Source: a bacterium
GTDB lineage: Bacteria > Sysuimicrobiota > Sysuimicrobiia > Sysuimicrobiales > Segetimicrobiaceae
Assembly: GCA_035691305.1 (NCBI GenBank)
Contig: DASSJF010000082.1
Location: forward strand, 178,477-242,476
Reading direction: 5' to 3'
Length of the DNA stretch: 64,000 nucleotides
The notes beneath the pieces were generated by a model that saw only the letters and a list, made by a program, of their open reading frames with translations, was not told the origin of the DNA and ran no database searches. Shown here piece after piece: positions 17,910 to 25,823 of the stretch. Numbering within the stretch: position 1 is the first letter of the stretch; every line of letters starts with the position of its first letter. The position numbers were made by a program, and so were the translations under genes.

Positions 17910-18551
17910 GTGACCATCTCACCGGTCCTGCGGCGCGTCGTGCTGTGGCGGTGGAACCGGGACGCGACGCCGGAGCGGCGGCTCAGGGCCAAAGAAGGGC
18001 TCGCGTACATCAGCTACGCGAGCTCCGTCGACGCGGTCGACTTCGGAGAAGACCTCGGCTTGTCCGCGGGTACGAACTGCGGGCTCGCGCTGCTCCGGGA
18101 TCACCGCGACAAGGCGTCCTGGGACGCGTACGTCACCGACCCGCACCACTCCCGCGTCGGCGGCTTCATCGACGCCATCACGCACGTGGAGAGGCAGGCC
18201 CGGGCCGACTACCTGTACACAGGGCCGGCGTCGGTCCGGGGCCGGGTGCGTCACCTCGCGCTGTACTGCTGGCGCGAGGGCGCCGACGATCGGCGGAAAC
18301 GGGAGGCGCGGCGGGCGCTGGCCGCGCTGCGCGCCGACTGCGAAGCGATCTACGCCCTCGAGGTCGCGGACGACCTCGGCTGGGCCAAAGCGGGGCGCGC
18401 GGATCTCGTGCTCGAGGCGCACTTCGCCGACGCAGAAGGCGCCGCGGCCTTCCTCGCGCACCCGGCCTACCGCGAGGCGGCCGGATTGCTCGACGGCCTC
18501 ACGCGGACGGAGCAGACCGCCGCGATCCAGCACCGGATGAAGGCCGGATGA
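17910..18551 (+). CDS. Double Dabb-domain protein, copy 2 (divergent)
   Basis: A 213-residue protein with GTG start 3 bp after the previous gene. Two Dabb-like halves are visible, starting LRRVVLWRW and VRHLALYCW, each with a later strand (NCGLALLRD; ADLVLEAHF). The DYGDD motif of copy 1 is changed to DFGEDLGLS. It is the last gene of the second block and is convergent with a third Dabb gene 26 bp away. Function unknown; a heteromer with copy 1 is possible. Confidence 0.65.
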   Translation: MTISPVLRRVVLWRWNRDATPERRLRAKEGLAYISYASSVDAVDFGEDLGLSAGTNCGLALLRDHRDKASWDAYVTDPHHSRVGGFIDAITHVERQARADYLYTGPASVRGRVRHLALYCWREGADDRRKREARRALAALRADCEAIYALEVADDLGWAKAGRADLVLEAHFADAEGAAAFLAHPAYREAAGLLDGLTRTEQTAAIQHRMKAG

Positions 18552-18577
18552 GACCGGGGTGGGTGAACGGCCCGAGG

Positions 18578-19270
18578 TTACGGACCACGCATGACGTGGG
18601 ACAGGCGCGCCGTCCATTCGTACTTGGTCGCGGCGGCGACCGCTTCCATCGCCCGCGCGTAGTGCGGGCCGCCGAGCAGCCGCTCCGCCGCGGCGCGGTC
18701 GGGCAGCTGGACGTCCATGATCCAATCGTAATCGCTGACGAGCTGCCCGACGTTGTGGCCCAGTGTGACGGCGTCCACGCCCGGTGCCTCACCGAGGGCC
18801 CTCACGGCGTCGAGGGCGCGCTGCTTGGCCGGTTCGGAGGCGCCGTCGGACCAGACGAACATCGCGACGTGTTTCACACGGCCGTGGCGGATCGGGACCT
18901 GGCCGTCGAAGTACCAGTCGACGCGCGCCGTGAGTTCGTCCCAGGATACCATCCCGTTGAAGACGGAGCCGGCCCTATGCGCGGGATGCGGACTGTACAG
19001 GCGGTAGGAGTCCCAGTCGTCGAAGTCGAGGTGGAGCGCCACATCGTAGTTCGCGGGGGGGCCGTCGGCGCCGCGCCGCCGGACCGGCGAGGCTTCGAAC
19101 GGCGGCGGATCGTCGAATCGGCGGGAGCCGCCGAAGAGGTCGTCGCCGTAGTCACCCGACCGTACCATCGGGCACTCCATGCGGAGGTAGGCCAGACCCT
19201 CCAGCATCTCCGTCTGCAGGGCGGGCGTGGTCGTGTCGCGGAGGCGCCAGATCACCGAGTGTCGCAGCAT
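18578..19270 (-). CDS. Double Dabb-domain protein, copy 3, inverted
   Basis: A 230-residue homologue of 17217-17906, with MLRHSVIWRLRD, GDYGDDLFGG, YDVALHLDFDD and the C-terminal TKYEWTARLSHVMRG matching TKHEWTARITHVMRG of copy 1. I chose ATG 19270 because it aligns with the start of copy 1; the open frame upstream is low-complexity Arg/Pro and looks noncoding. It is divergent from the Gfo/Idh gene, with a 184-bp shared upstream region. Its inverted orientation suggests duplication with rearrangement. Confidence 0.75.
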   Translation of the reverse strand: MLRHSVIWRLRDTTTPALQTEMLEGLAYLRMECPMVRSGDYGDDLFGGSRRFDDPPPFEASPVRRRGADGPPANYDVALHLDFDDWDSYRLYSPHPAHRAGSVFNGMVSWDELTARVDWYFDGQVPIRHGRVKHVAMFVWSDGASEPAKQRALDAVRALGEAPGVDAVTLGHNVGQLVSDYDWIMDVQLPDRAAAERLLGGPHYARAMEAVAAATKYEWTARLSHVMRGP

Positions 19271-19412
19271 GAGCACGGTATTTCTCGCGGGCCGGCGGCG
19301 CGGCCTGCGTGCCGATGCGAGACGCCGCGGAGGGGCCCCGCCGATCCACGGGCGGCGGCCGACGTCGCGAACGGCGCCCGCCGGGGTAGGGCGCCGGGAC
19401 TTCACCGAAGAA

Positions 19413-19431
19413 CATCGCGGACGCCGCGATG
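19413..19431. promoter_or_regulatory. 19-bp interrupted palindrome, candidate operator
   Basis: CATCGCGG, spacer ACG, then the exact reverse complement CCGCGATG. It ends 23 bp before the GTG of the Gfo/Idh gene, inside the region shared with the divergent Dabb gene. Position and symmetry fit an operator for either gene. No regulator is encoded next to it. GC-rich DNA gives such palindromes by chance more often, hence moderate confidence. Confidence 0.35.
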
Positions 19432-19454
19432 GACGCGATAGGGGGGATAGAACG

Positions 19455-20450
19455 GTGGCACTCGGCTGGGGCATCATCGGAACCGGCGGCTTCGCCGGCA
19501 GCGCGACCGCGCCCGCGATCAAGGCGCTCGGCGAGCGGGGCTCGCTGGTCGGCGTGGTGAGCCGCGATCAGGGCCGCGCGGACGCGTTTGCGGCGCAGCA
19601 CGGCGCGCGGCGGGCGTATACGGATTACGCGGATCTGCTCCGCGACCGCGACGTCGACATCGTCTACATCTCCACCCCGAACGCGCAGCACGCGGAGCAG
19701 GCGCTCGCCGCCGCGCGCGCGGGCAAGCACGTCCTCTGCGAAAAGCCGCTGGCCCTCTCCGCGGCCGACGCCCGCCGCATGGTCGACGCGTTCGGGGCCG
19801 CGGGCCTCAAGCTCGGCACGCACTTCCAGACCCGGCACCACACCGCGTTCGTCGAGACGAAGCGCCTGCTGGAGCAGCGCGCGATCGGCGACGTCATTCT
19901 TGTCCAGATCGAGGTAAGCTCCGGCGCGAACCCGTTCCGCAGCTGGCGCGCCGACCCGCAGCTCGCCGGCCTCGGCTCGATCAACAACATCGCGGTGCAC
20001 CCCTTCGACCTGCTGCGCTACCTGCTCGGCTCGGAGGTCAAGGAAGTGACGGCCGTGACGGACGTGGGCCGGTCGACGGAACTGGAACACATGGTGCTCG
20101 CGCTGCTGCGCTTCCAGAACGGCGCGCTCGCGTACGTCAACGCCAACCAGAAGGTGCCAAACTTCCAGCCGGACATCGACATCTACGGGACGGCGGGGCG
20201 CATCGTCGGCATCGACACCACGCGCCCGTTTCGCGTCGGCGAGCTGCGCGTGCTCACCGGCGCCGGCGAGCAGACGACCAAATATTCCAGCATGGACGCG
20301 GTCGTGCGATCCGTGGCCGCCTTCAACGATGCCGTCGCGCACGACCGCGAGCCGAACGCCTCGGGCACGGACGGCCTCCGCAGCGTGCAGCTGACCGACG
20401 CCGTGATCCGGGCGGCGCGCGAGGGCCGCCTCGTCGAGGTCGCGTATTGA
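19455..20450 (+). CDS. Gfo/Idh/MocA-family oxidoreductase
   Basis: A 331-residue NAD(P)-dependent oxidoreductase. The N-terminal Rossmann fold has GTGGFAG at residues 9-15, and the family EKP motif is at 96-98 (CEKPLALS). The C-terminal alpha/beta domain includes INNIAVHPFDLLRYLLG. The start is GTG 19455 with GGGGGGAT upstream; earlier in-frame starts give a low-complexity Arg-rich leader. Members oxidise sugars, inositols or related polyols. The stop overlaps the TTG start of the next gene, so it is coupled to the M24 hydrolases. Confidence 0.88.
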   Translation: MALGWGIIGTGGFAGSATAPAIKALGERGSLVGVVSRDQGRADAFAAQHGARRAYTDYADLLRDRDVDIVYISTPNAQHAEQALAAARAGKHVLCEKPLALSAADARRMVDAFGAAGLKLGTHFQTRHHTAFVETKRLLEQRAIGDVILVQIEVSSGANPFRSWRADPQLAGLGSINNIAVHPFDLLRYLLGSEVKEVTAVTDVGRSTELEHMVLALLRFQNGALAYVNANQKVPNFQPDIDIYGTAGRIVGIDTTRPFRVGELRVLTGAGEQTTKYSSMDAVVRSVAAFNDAVAHDREPNASGTDGLRSVQLTDAVIRAAREGRLVEVAY

Positions 20451-21664
20451 CCTGGTCGCGCGGTGCCGGGGCCGCGGACTATGAGGCGCGGATCGACATG
20501 GCCCGCCTGCGCGCCGGACGGATCGAACGGGCGCGGCAGGCGATGGCCGCGGCCGGCCTCGACGCCGTCCTCGTCTGGAAAGAGGAGAACGTCCGGTATC
20601 TCACGAGCCTGCGCCCGCAGGTCATTGCCGGGAAGAACGGCGTGCTGAACGGGGCGCTCTGCACGCGCGACGGGACGACGGCGCTGCTGGTCTCCGGCGG
20701 GGACCGCGATCGGGCCGAGGCCACCATGCCGTGGGTCGGTGACTGGGAGACGATCCCGATCCTCGAGGAGCCGGGGCTGATCCGCCACGTCGCCGCGGAG
20801 CTCATCCCCGCGCTGCTGCGCCGCCGGGGGCTGCGCGGGGGGCGGGTCGGCATCGATCTCACGAGCAAGCTGCTGATGGACGCGCTCGTCGAGACCTGCG
20901 CCGGCATCACGTGGGCGGACGGCGACGTCGCGATGCAGGCCGCCCGGCGGATCAAGACCGCGGAGGAGATGGCGGTGATCGAGGAGGCGACCGCGATCGC
21001 CGAGGCCGTCACGGCGACCGCGACGGACGCCGTCCGCGAAGGGGCGCGGGAGTGCGAAGTAGTCGGCGAGGCCCTGCGCACGCTGCACCGGCTCGGCGGC
21101 GAGTATCCGCACGTGACGACGCCGTTCGTGGCGAGCGGCGAGCGGATGTCCCCCCCGACGCGGATCGCGACCGACAAGCTGATCCGCGAGGGCGACCTGG
21201 TCTTCATCGACATCGGCGCCTGCTGGAACGGCTATTTCGGCGACATCGGCCGGACCGTGATCTGCGGGCGGCCGTCCGTGGAGCAGCGCCGGATCTACCG
21301 CGCCGTGTGGGAGGGTCTGCAGGCCGGCATCGAGGCGATGCGGCCGGGCGCGACCAACGCCGAGGTCACGAAGGTGATCCGCGACCGCGCCGCGGCGCAC
21401 GGGCTCGGCGACCGCTTCCTCAGTCTCTTCATCGGCCACGGGATCGGCTGCGGCTCCAACGAGCCTCCGTACATCGGCGAGGCGTTTCCCGGGGCGGCAA
21501 CCGTGACGCTCGAGGCCGGCATGGTGTTCGCGCTCGAGCCGCTGATCTGGCTGCCGGACGTGCCGGGAGGCGGCGGCGTCCGGCTGGAAGATATGGTGGC
21601 CGTGACCCCGCGCGGGGCGCGGCGGATCTCGCGAAGTCCCTACTGCGCGGCGCTGCTTGCGTAG
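20447..21664 (+). CDS. M24-family metallopeptidase/hydrolase (Xaa-Pro dipeptidase or creatinase-like), copy 1
   Basis: A 405-residue pita-bread-fold protein. The five metal ligands are present: two Asp in FIDIGACWNGYFGDIGRT, His in IGHGIGCG, Glu in FALEPLIW and Glu in VRLEDMVAVT. The N-terminal creatinase-like domain has VRYLTSLRPQ. The TTG start at 20447 overlaps the upstream stop by four bases. ATG 20498 is an alternative, but the paralogue downstream is similar before that point, so the longer form is preferred. Family members cleave Xaa-Pro, creatine, ectoine or, in DddP, DMSP; the substrate here is not evident. Confidence 0.85.
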   Translation: MTWSRGAGAADYEARIDMARLRAGRIERARQAMAAAGLDAVLVWKEENVRYLTSLRPQVIAGKNGVLNGALCTRDGTTALLVSGGDRDRAEATMPWVGDWETIPILEEPGLIRHVAAELIPALLRRRGLRGGRVGIDLTSKLLMDALVETCAGITWADGDVAMQAARRIKTAEEMAVIEEATAIAEAVTATATDAVREGARECEVVGEALRTLHRLGGEYPHVTTPFVASGERMSPPTRIATDKLIREGDLVFIDIGACWNGYFGDIGRTVICGRPSVEQRRIYRAVWEGLQAGIEAMRPGATNAEVTKVIRDRAAAHGLGDRFLSLFIGHGIGCGSNEPPYIGEAFPGAATVTLEAGMVFALEPLIWLPDVPGGGGVRLEDMVAVTPRGARRISRSPYCAALLA

Positions 21665-21697
21665 CGGAGTGAGAACGGTCAAAGGGGGGCCACATCG

Positions 21698-22954
21698 ATG
21701 ACGTACCATCAGTTCCTCGCCGGGCAGCACGAGCTTCAGCCGCGGCGCGTCTTCAGCACCTCCGGGACGGACTGGCAGGGCCGCGTCAATTTCGACCGGC
21801 TGCGGAGCGACCGCCTCACGCGCGCGCGGGAGATGATGGACAAACACAACCTCGGCGCGCTGATCCTGTTCGTCGGTGAGAACGTCCGGTACACGACCGG
21901 GGTCTACCAGGGCAACTGGAAGAACAACATCTTCATCCGCTACGCGGTGCTGCCCCGCGGGAAGGACCCGGTGCTGTTCGAGACGGTCGGCAGCGACCTC
22001 GTGTGCGCGCAGATCGACGCGCCGTGGCTGCACGAAATCCGCCCGGCGATCACCTGGAAGTGGTCGGAAGGCGCCGAGCCGGAGATGGCGGCGCGGATGG
22101 CGGGGTCGATCGCCGACGTGCTGCGCGAGTCGGGTGTGCACAAGGAGAAGATCGGTATCGATATCATGGACCTGATGGCCTACCAGGCCCTGACGAAGGA
22201 GGGGCTCAACATCGTCAACGGGTGGCCGGCGATGTCGCAGGCGCGCGTCATCAAGACCGAGGACGAGCTGGAGTGCCACAAGATCGCCGCCGCGCACGGG
22301 GACGCCGCGATGTACATGGCCAAGCACGAGTGGGCCAAGCCGGGCGTACGCGAAGCGGAAGTCTGCGCGAAAGTGAACGAGTACTTGTACCGCAGCGGCT
22401 TCGACTTCGTCTACGATATCATCGTCGCCTCGGGCGGCAACACCAGTCCATACCGCCGCTGGCACACCGACAAGATCATCCGCCAGGGCGATTTGATGAT
22501 CATCGACATCAACGCCGTCGGTCCGGGCGGCTACTTCATCGACTTCGTCCGCTGCTGGAAGGTTGCGGCCAAGCCCACGCAGCAGGAAAAGGACCTCTAC
22601 AAGGAGTGCTACGACTCGCTCTATGCGGCGATCGGCGCGGTCCGCGCCGGGGCGACGTCGGCGGACGTCGCGAAGCACTTCCCCGTCTACGACGACGACA
22701 AGTACGGGAGTGTCTCGCTCCAGCAGTTCGCGCACAGCATCGGGCTCAGCCTGTACGAGGGGATGTGGATTTCGCGGGCCTACTCGCTCAAATATCCGGC
22801 CGAGCTCAAGAAGAACATGTATTTTGCGATCGAGACGTTCGCCGGGCACCCAGGGCTCCCGCAGACGGTGCGGCTCGAGGAGAATATCGTCGTGACCGAG
22901 ACAGGCCACGAGCGATTCACGCTCTGCGAGCACGCCGACGACATGCGCGCCTGA
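21698..22954 (+). CDS. M24-family metallopeptidase/hydrolase, copy 2
   Basis: A 418-residue paralogue of the preceding protein, with ATG start and AAAGGGGGG at 21680-21688. Ligands are two Asp in IIDINAVGPGGYFIDFVRCW, His in FAHSIGLSLYE, Glu in FAIETFAG and Glu in VRLEENIVVT. The His region lacks the usual HGxG, and the FIDFVRCW element is more like the DddP and creatinase branches than true aminopeptidases. A heteromeric pair with copy 1 or sequential steps are possible. It is 33 bp from copy 1 and 10 bp before the next amidohydrolase. Confidence 0.85.
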   Translation: MTYHQFLAGQHELQPRRVFSTSGTDWQGRVNFDRLRSDRLTRAREMMDKHNLGALILFVGENVRYTTGVYQGNWKNNIFIRYAVLPRGKDPVLFETVGSDLVCAQIDAPWLHEIRPAITWKWSEGAEPEMAARMAGSIADVLRESGVHKEKIGIDIMDLMAYQALTKEGLNIVNGWPAMSQARVIKTEDELECHKIAAAHGDAAMYMAKHEWAKPGVREAEVCAKVNEYLYRSGFDFVYDIIVASGGNTSPYRRWHTDKIIRQGDLMIIDINAVGPGGYFIDFVRCWKVAAKPTQQEKDLYKECYDSLYAAIGAVRAGATSADVAKHFPVYDDDKYGSVSLQQFAHSIGLSLYEGMWISRAYSLKYPAELKKNMYFAIETFAGHPGLPQTVRLEENIVVTETGHERFTLCEHADDMRA

Positions 22955-22964
22955 CTACCGCCGC

Positions 22965-23948
22965 ATGATCGTCGACGTCCATAGCCACGTCTTTCCGGAG
23001 CGGTTTCTGGCCGCGCTCGACCGGATCGGCGCGCGGTACGGCGCCAAAGTGGAGACGCGTGGGGACGAGCGGATCGTCTGGAGCAGCCCCCGCCAGCGGT
23101 CGACGATCGGTCCGGTGTTCTGGGACGTCGCGGAGCGCCTCGCCGCGCTCGACCGCTGGGGCATCGGCGTTCAGGCGTTGTCGCTTTCCCCGCCGATGCT
23201 CTACTGGGCGCCCCCGGATGTCGGCCGGGAGCTCGCGTCGGTGTTCAACGACGAGATCGCGGCGATCGCCCGTGCCCACCCGCGCCGGTTCCTCGCGTTC
23301 GCGACGCTGCCGCTGCAGGACGTCCCGGCGGCGACGGCGGAGGCCGAGCGCGCGGCCCGGGCCGGCTGCCGGGCGCTGTACGTCGGCACGAACGTGAACG
23401 GCCGTTATCTCGACGACCCGTCGTTCGAGCCGGTCTGGGAATGCGCGGTGCGGCTCCGGCTGCCCGTGTTCACGCATCCGCTCAACAACGCCGGCGGCGA
23501 GCGCATGGGCGAGTGGCACCTCGACAACTCCGTCGGCAACCCCGCCGAGACCGCGCTCGCCGGCGCGCGTCTCGTTATGCGCGGCGTCCTCGACCGTCAC
23601 CCCGACCTGGAGGTGGTGCTCGCGCACGGCGGCGGGTCGCTGCCGTTTCTGCTGGGGCGTCTTGACCACACCTACGCGGTGCGGGCGGAAGTGAAGAGCG
23701 CCCTCCGGCGGGCTCCGTCCGCGTCCTTCAGGCGGTTTTACACCGACACGATCACACACGGCGACCGGGCGCTCGGGTTTCTCATCGAGGCCGCCGGCCA
23801 CGAGCGCGTGCTGCTCGGCACCGATCTGCCGTACGACATGGCGGACGCCGATCCGGCCGCGCGCCTCAGGCGGCTCGGCCTTCCCCCCGCCGCGACCGCG
23901 GCCATCGAGGCCGGCAACGCGGCCCGGCTCCTGCGGCTCGAGCTCTAG
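22965..23948 (+). CDS. Amidohydrolase 2 family metalloenzyme (ACMSD-like), copy 3
   Basis: A 327-residue amidohydrolase-related protein more distant from the two earlier copies. Metal ligands are H6 and H8 in VDVHSHVFP, His in FTHPLNNAGG, His in LAHGGGSLPF and Asp in GTDLPYDMAD. The segment GNPAETALAGARLVMRGVLDRHPDL is typical of ACMSD-like decarboxylases. It is tightly packed between the M24 genes and a Liv-type transporter, so it probably belongs to the same catabolic transcript. Confidence 0.87.
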   Translation: MIVDVHSHVFPERFLAALDRIGARYGAKVETRGDERIVWSSPRQRSTIGPVFWDVAERLAALDRWGIGVQALSLSPPMLYWAPPDVGRELASVFNDEIAAIARAHPRRFLAFATLPLQDVPAATAEAERAARAGCRALYVGTNVNGRYLDDPSFEPVWECAVRLRLPVFTHPLNNAGGERMGEWHLDNSVGNPAETALAGARLVMRGVLDRHPDLEVVLAHGGGSLPFLLGRLDHTYAVRAEVKSALRRAPSASFRRFYTDTITHGDRALGFLIEAAGHERVLLGTDLPYDMADADPAARLRRLGLPPAATAAIEAGNAARLLRLEL

Positions 23949-23952
23949 GGCC

Positions 23953-24813
23953 GTGGGGGCGTCGTTCTACCTCCAGCAGGCGCTGAACGGCCTCTCGTTC
24001 GGGGCGCTCTTGTTCCTGCTCGCGAGCGGGCTGACGCTGATCTTCGGCCTGATGCGCGTCGCCAACATTGCGCACGGCTCGTACTATCTGCTCGGCGCGT
24101 ACGTCGGGCTGTCGGTGATGCGCTGGACGTCGGTGTTCCCGCTCGCGATCGTCGCCGGCGGCGCGGCCGTCGGGGCGATCGGCATCGTCATGCAGCGGTG
24201 GTTCCTCGCGCGCTTCCATCAGCAGGCGCTGCCCCAGGTCCTGCTGACGATGGGATTCGCGTTCTTCTTTTCCGACCAGGCGCTGCTCTTGTGGGGCGGC
24301 GACCCGCAAAGCATTCCGGTGCCGAAGGCGCTCGCGGGGACGCTCGTGCTCGGCCCCGTGTACTTTCCGGCGTACCGCATGTTCGTGATCGCCGTGGGGC
24401 TGTGCGTCTTCGCGGGCCTGTGGCTGCTGCTCGAGCGCACCCGCCTCGGCGCGACCGTGCGCGCGGCCGTCGACGACGCCGAGATGGCGCGCGGTCTCGG
24501 GATCAACGTCGGACGCGTGATGACCGGCGTCTTCGCGCTCGGCGCCTTCCTCGCCGCCGCCGGCGGTGTGATGGGCGGTGCGTTTCTCTCGATCTATCCC
24601 GGCGCCGACTTCGACGTCCTGCCCCTGACGTTCGTCGTAGTGATCGTCGGCGGCCTCGGCAGCCTGAAGGGCGCGCTCGTCGGCAGCCTGCTCGTCGGTC
24701 TGCTCGACAACTTCGGCAAGGCGCTGTTCCCCGAGCTCTCGTACTTTACGCTCTTTGCGCCGATGGCGCTGATCCTCGCCGTGCGGCCGACCGGCCTCTT
24801 CGGCCGGGCCTGA
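23953..24813 (+). CDS. livH: Branched-chain amino acid-type ABC transporter permease LivH
   Basis: A 286-residue permease with about eight hydrophobic segments and the LivH hallmarks GLTLIFGLMRVANIAHGSYY and VVIVGGLGSLKGALVGSLLVGLLDN. GTG start 4 bp after the amidohydrolase. It forms the membrane channel with LivM. Liv-type systems in such clusters often carry amides, aromatic acids or urea rather than leucine, so the substrate should not be taken from the name. Confidence 0.92.
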   Translation: MGASFYLQQALNGLSFGALLFLLASGLTLIFGLMRVANIAHGSYYLLGAYVGLSVMRWTSVFPLAIVAGGAAVGAIGIVMQRWFLARFHQQALPQVLLTMGFAFFFSDQALLLWGGDPQSIPVPKALAGTLVLGPVYFPAYRMFVIAVGLCVFAGLWLLLERTRLGATVRAAVDDAEMARGLGINVGRVMTGVFALGAFLAAAGGVMGGAFLSIYPGADFDVLPLTFVVVIVGGLGSLKGALVGSLLVGLLDNFGKALFPELSYFTLFAPMALILAVRPTGLFGRA

Positions 24814-24816
24814 CCG

Positions 24817-25809
24817 ATGCGGTCCCGGGCGTACGGCGGTCTCGGGGCCGGCGCGGTGATCGTCGCCGCGTTGGGCGCGCTGCCGGCCGTCGCGCCGACC
24901 TACTACCTGCACCTGCTGACGCTGACGTTCTGTTACGGCATCATGGCGATGAGCCTGGATCTGCTGGTGGGGTACACGGGGCTGGCCTCGTTGGGGCACG
25001 CCGCCTACTTCGGCGTCGCCGGCTACACGGTCGGGGTACTGGCCACCGTGCACGCCTGGGGGTTCTGGCCCGCCGCGGGCGGCGGACTCCTCGCCGCTGC
25101 GGTCGCGGCGGCGCTGTTCGGCCTGCTCGCCATCCGCGCCACGGGGCCGTACTTCCTGATCATCACGCTGGCGCTGGGGCAGATCATCTGGGGCCTCGCC
25201 TACAGGTGGGTCTCGGTGACCGGCGGCGACAACGGCCTTCGGGGCATCGCGCGGCCGGTGCTCGCGGCCGGGCTCAGCATGAGCCGGATTCAAACCTTTT
25301 ATTACTTCGCGATGGCGGTAACGTTGGTCGCGGCGCTCTTGATGTCTCTTGTCGTGACATCGCCGTTTGGCCTCACGCTGCGCGGCATCCGCGAGAGCGA
25401 ATCGCGGATGCGGGTGCTCGGCTACAACGTCTTCCTCCACAAGTACCTGGCGTTCATCGTCGCCGGCACGTTCAGCGGCCTCGCCGGTGTCCTGTACGCC
25501 TATTACAACGGCTTCGTCTCGCCGGCCGACGTGCACCTCGTCGCGTCCGCGAACGCGCTGTTGATGGTGATCCTCGGCGGCACCGGCACGCTCTTCGGCC
25601 CGCTCGTCGGGTCGGCGCTGCTCGTCTTCCTCCAGAACATGCTGAGCGGCATCACGCAGCGCTGGCTGACGATCCTCGGGGCGATTCTGGTGCTGGCTGT
25701 GATGTATGCGCCGCGCGGGGTGGTCGGCGCCGCGCGCACGCTGTTCGCCCGGCGGCCTCCCGCACGCGGGACCCGGGTCCCGGCCGTCGAACAGTCGGAA
25801 ACCACCTAG
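24817..25809 (+). CDS. livM: Branched-chain amino acid-type ABC transporter permease LivM
   Basis: A 330-residue permease. LivM signatures are visible: MSLDLLVGYTGLASLGHAAYFG, GPYFLIITLALGQI, GIRESESRMRVLGYN and VILGGTGTLFGPLVGSALL. It begins 3 bp after livH. The C-terminal ~25 residues are Arg/Pro-rich and cytoplasmic. It is followed 14 bp later by the binding-protein gene. Confidence 0.92.
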   Translation: MRSRAYGGLGAGAVIVAALGALPAVAPTYYLHLLTLTFCYGIMAMSLDLLVGYTGLASLGHAAYFGVAGYTVGVLATVHAWGFWPAAGGGLLAAAVAAALFGLLAIRATGPYFLIITLALGQIIWGLAYRWVSVTGGDNGLRGIARPVLAAGLSMSRIQTFYYFAMAVTLVAALLMSLVVTSPFGLTLRGIRESESRMRVLGYNVFLHKYLAFIVAGTFSGLAGVLYAYYNGFVSPADVHLVASANALLMVILGGTGTLFGPLVGSALLVFLQNMLSGITQRWLTILGAILVLAVMYAPRGVVGAARTLFARRPPARGTRVPAVEQSETT

Positions 25810-25823
25810 TGGAGGTGAGAAGA

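Noticed and set aside
20183..22933. A 916-codon open frame on the minus strand
   Set aside because: It lies fully opposite two well-supported M24 genes and the end of the Gfo/Idh gene. It is Arg/Pro/His-rich with no family motifs, as expected for antisense frames in GC-rich DNA.
24198..25823. Long in-frame extension upstream of the Liv binding protein
   Set aside because: It is an Arg-rich shadow of livH and livM. The genuine protein starts at the TTG with a ribosome binding site and Tat signal.
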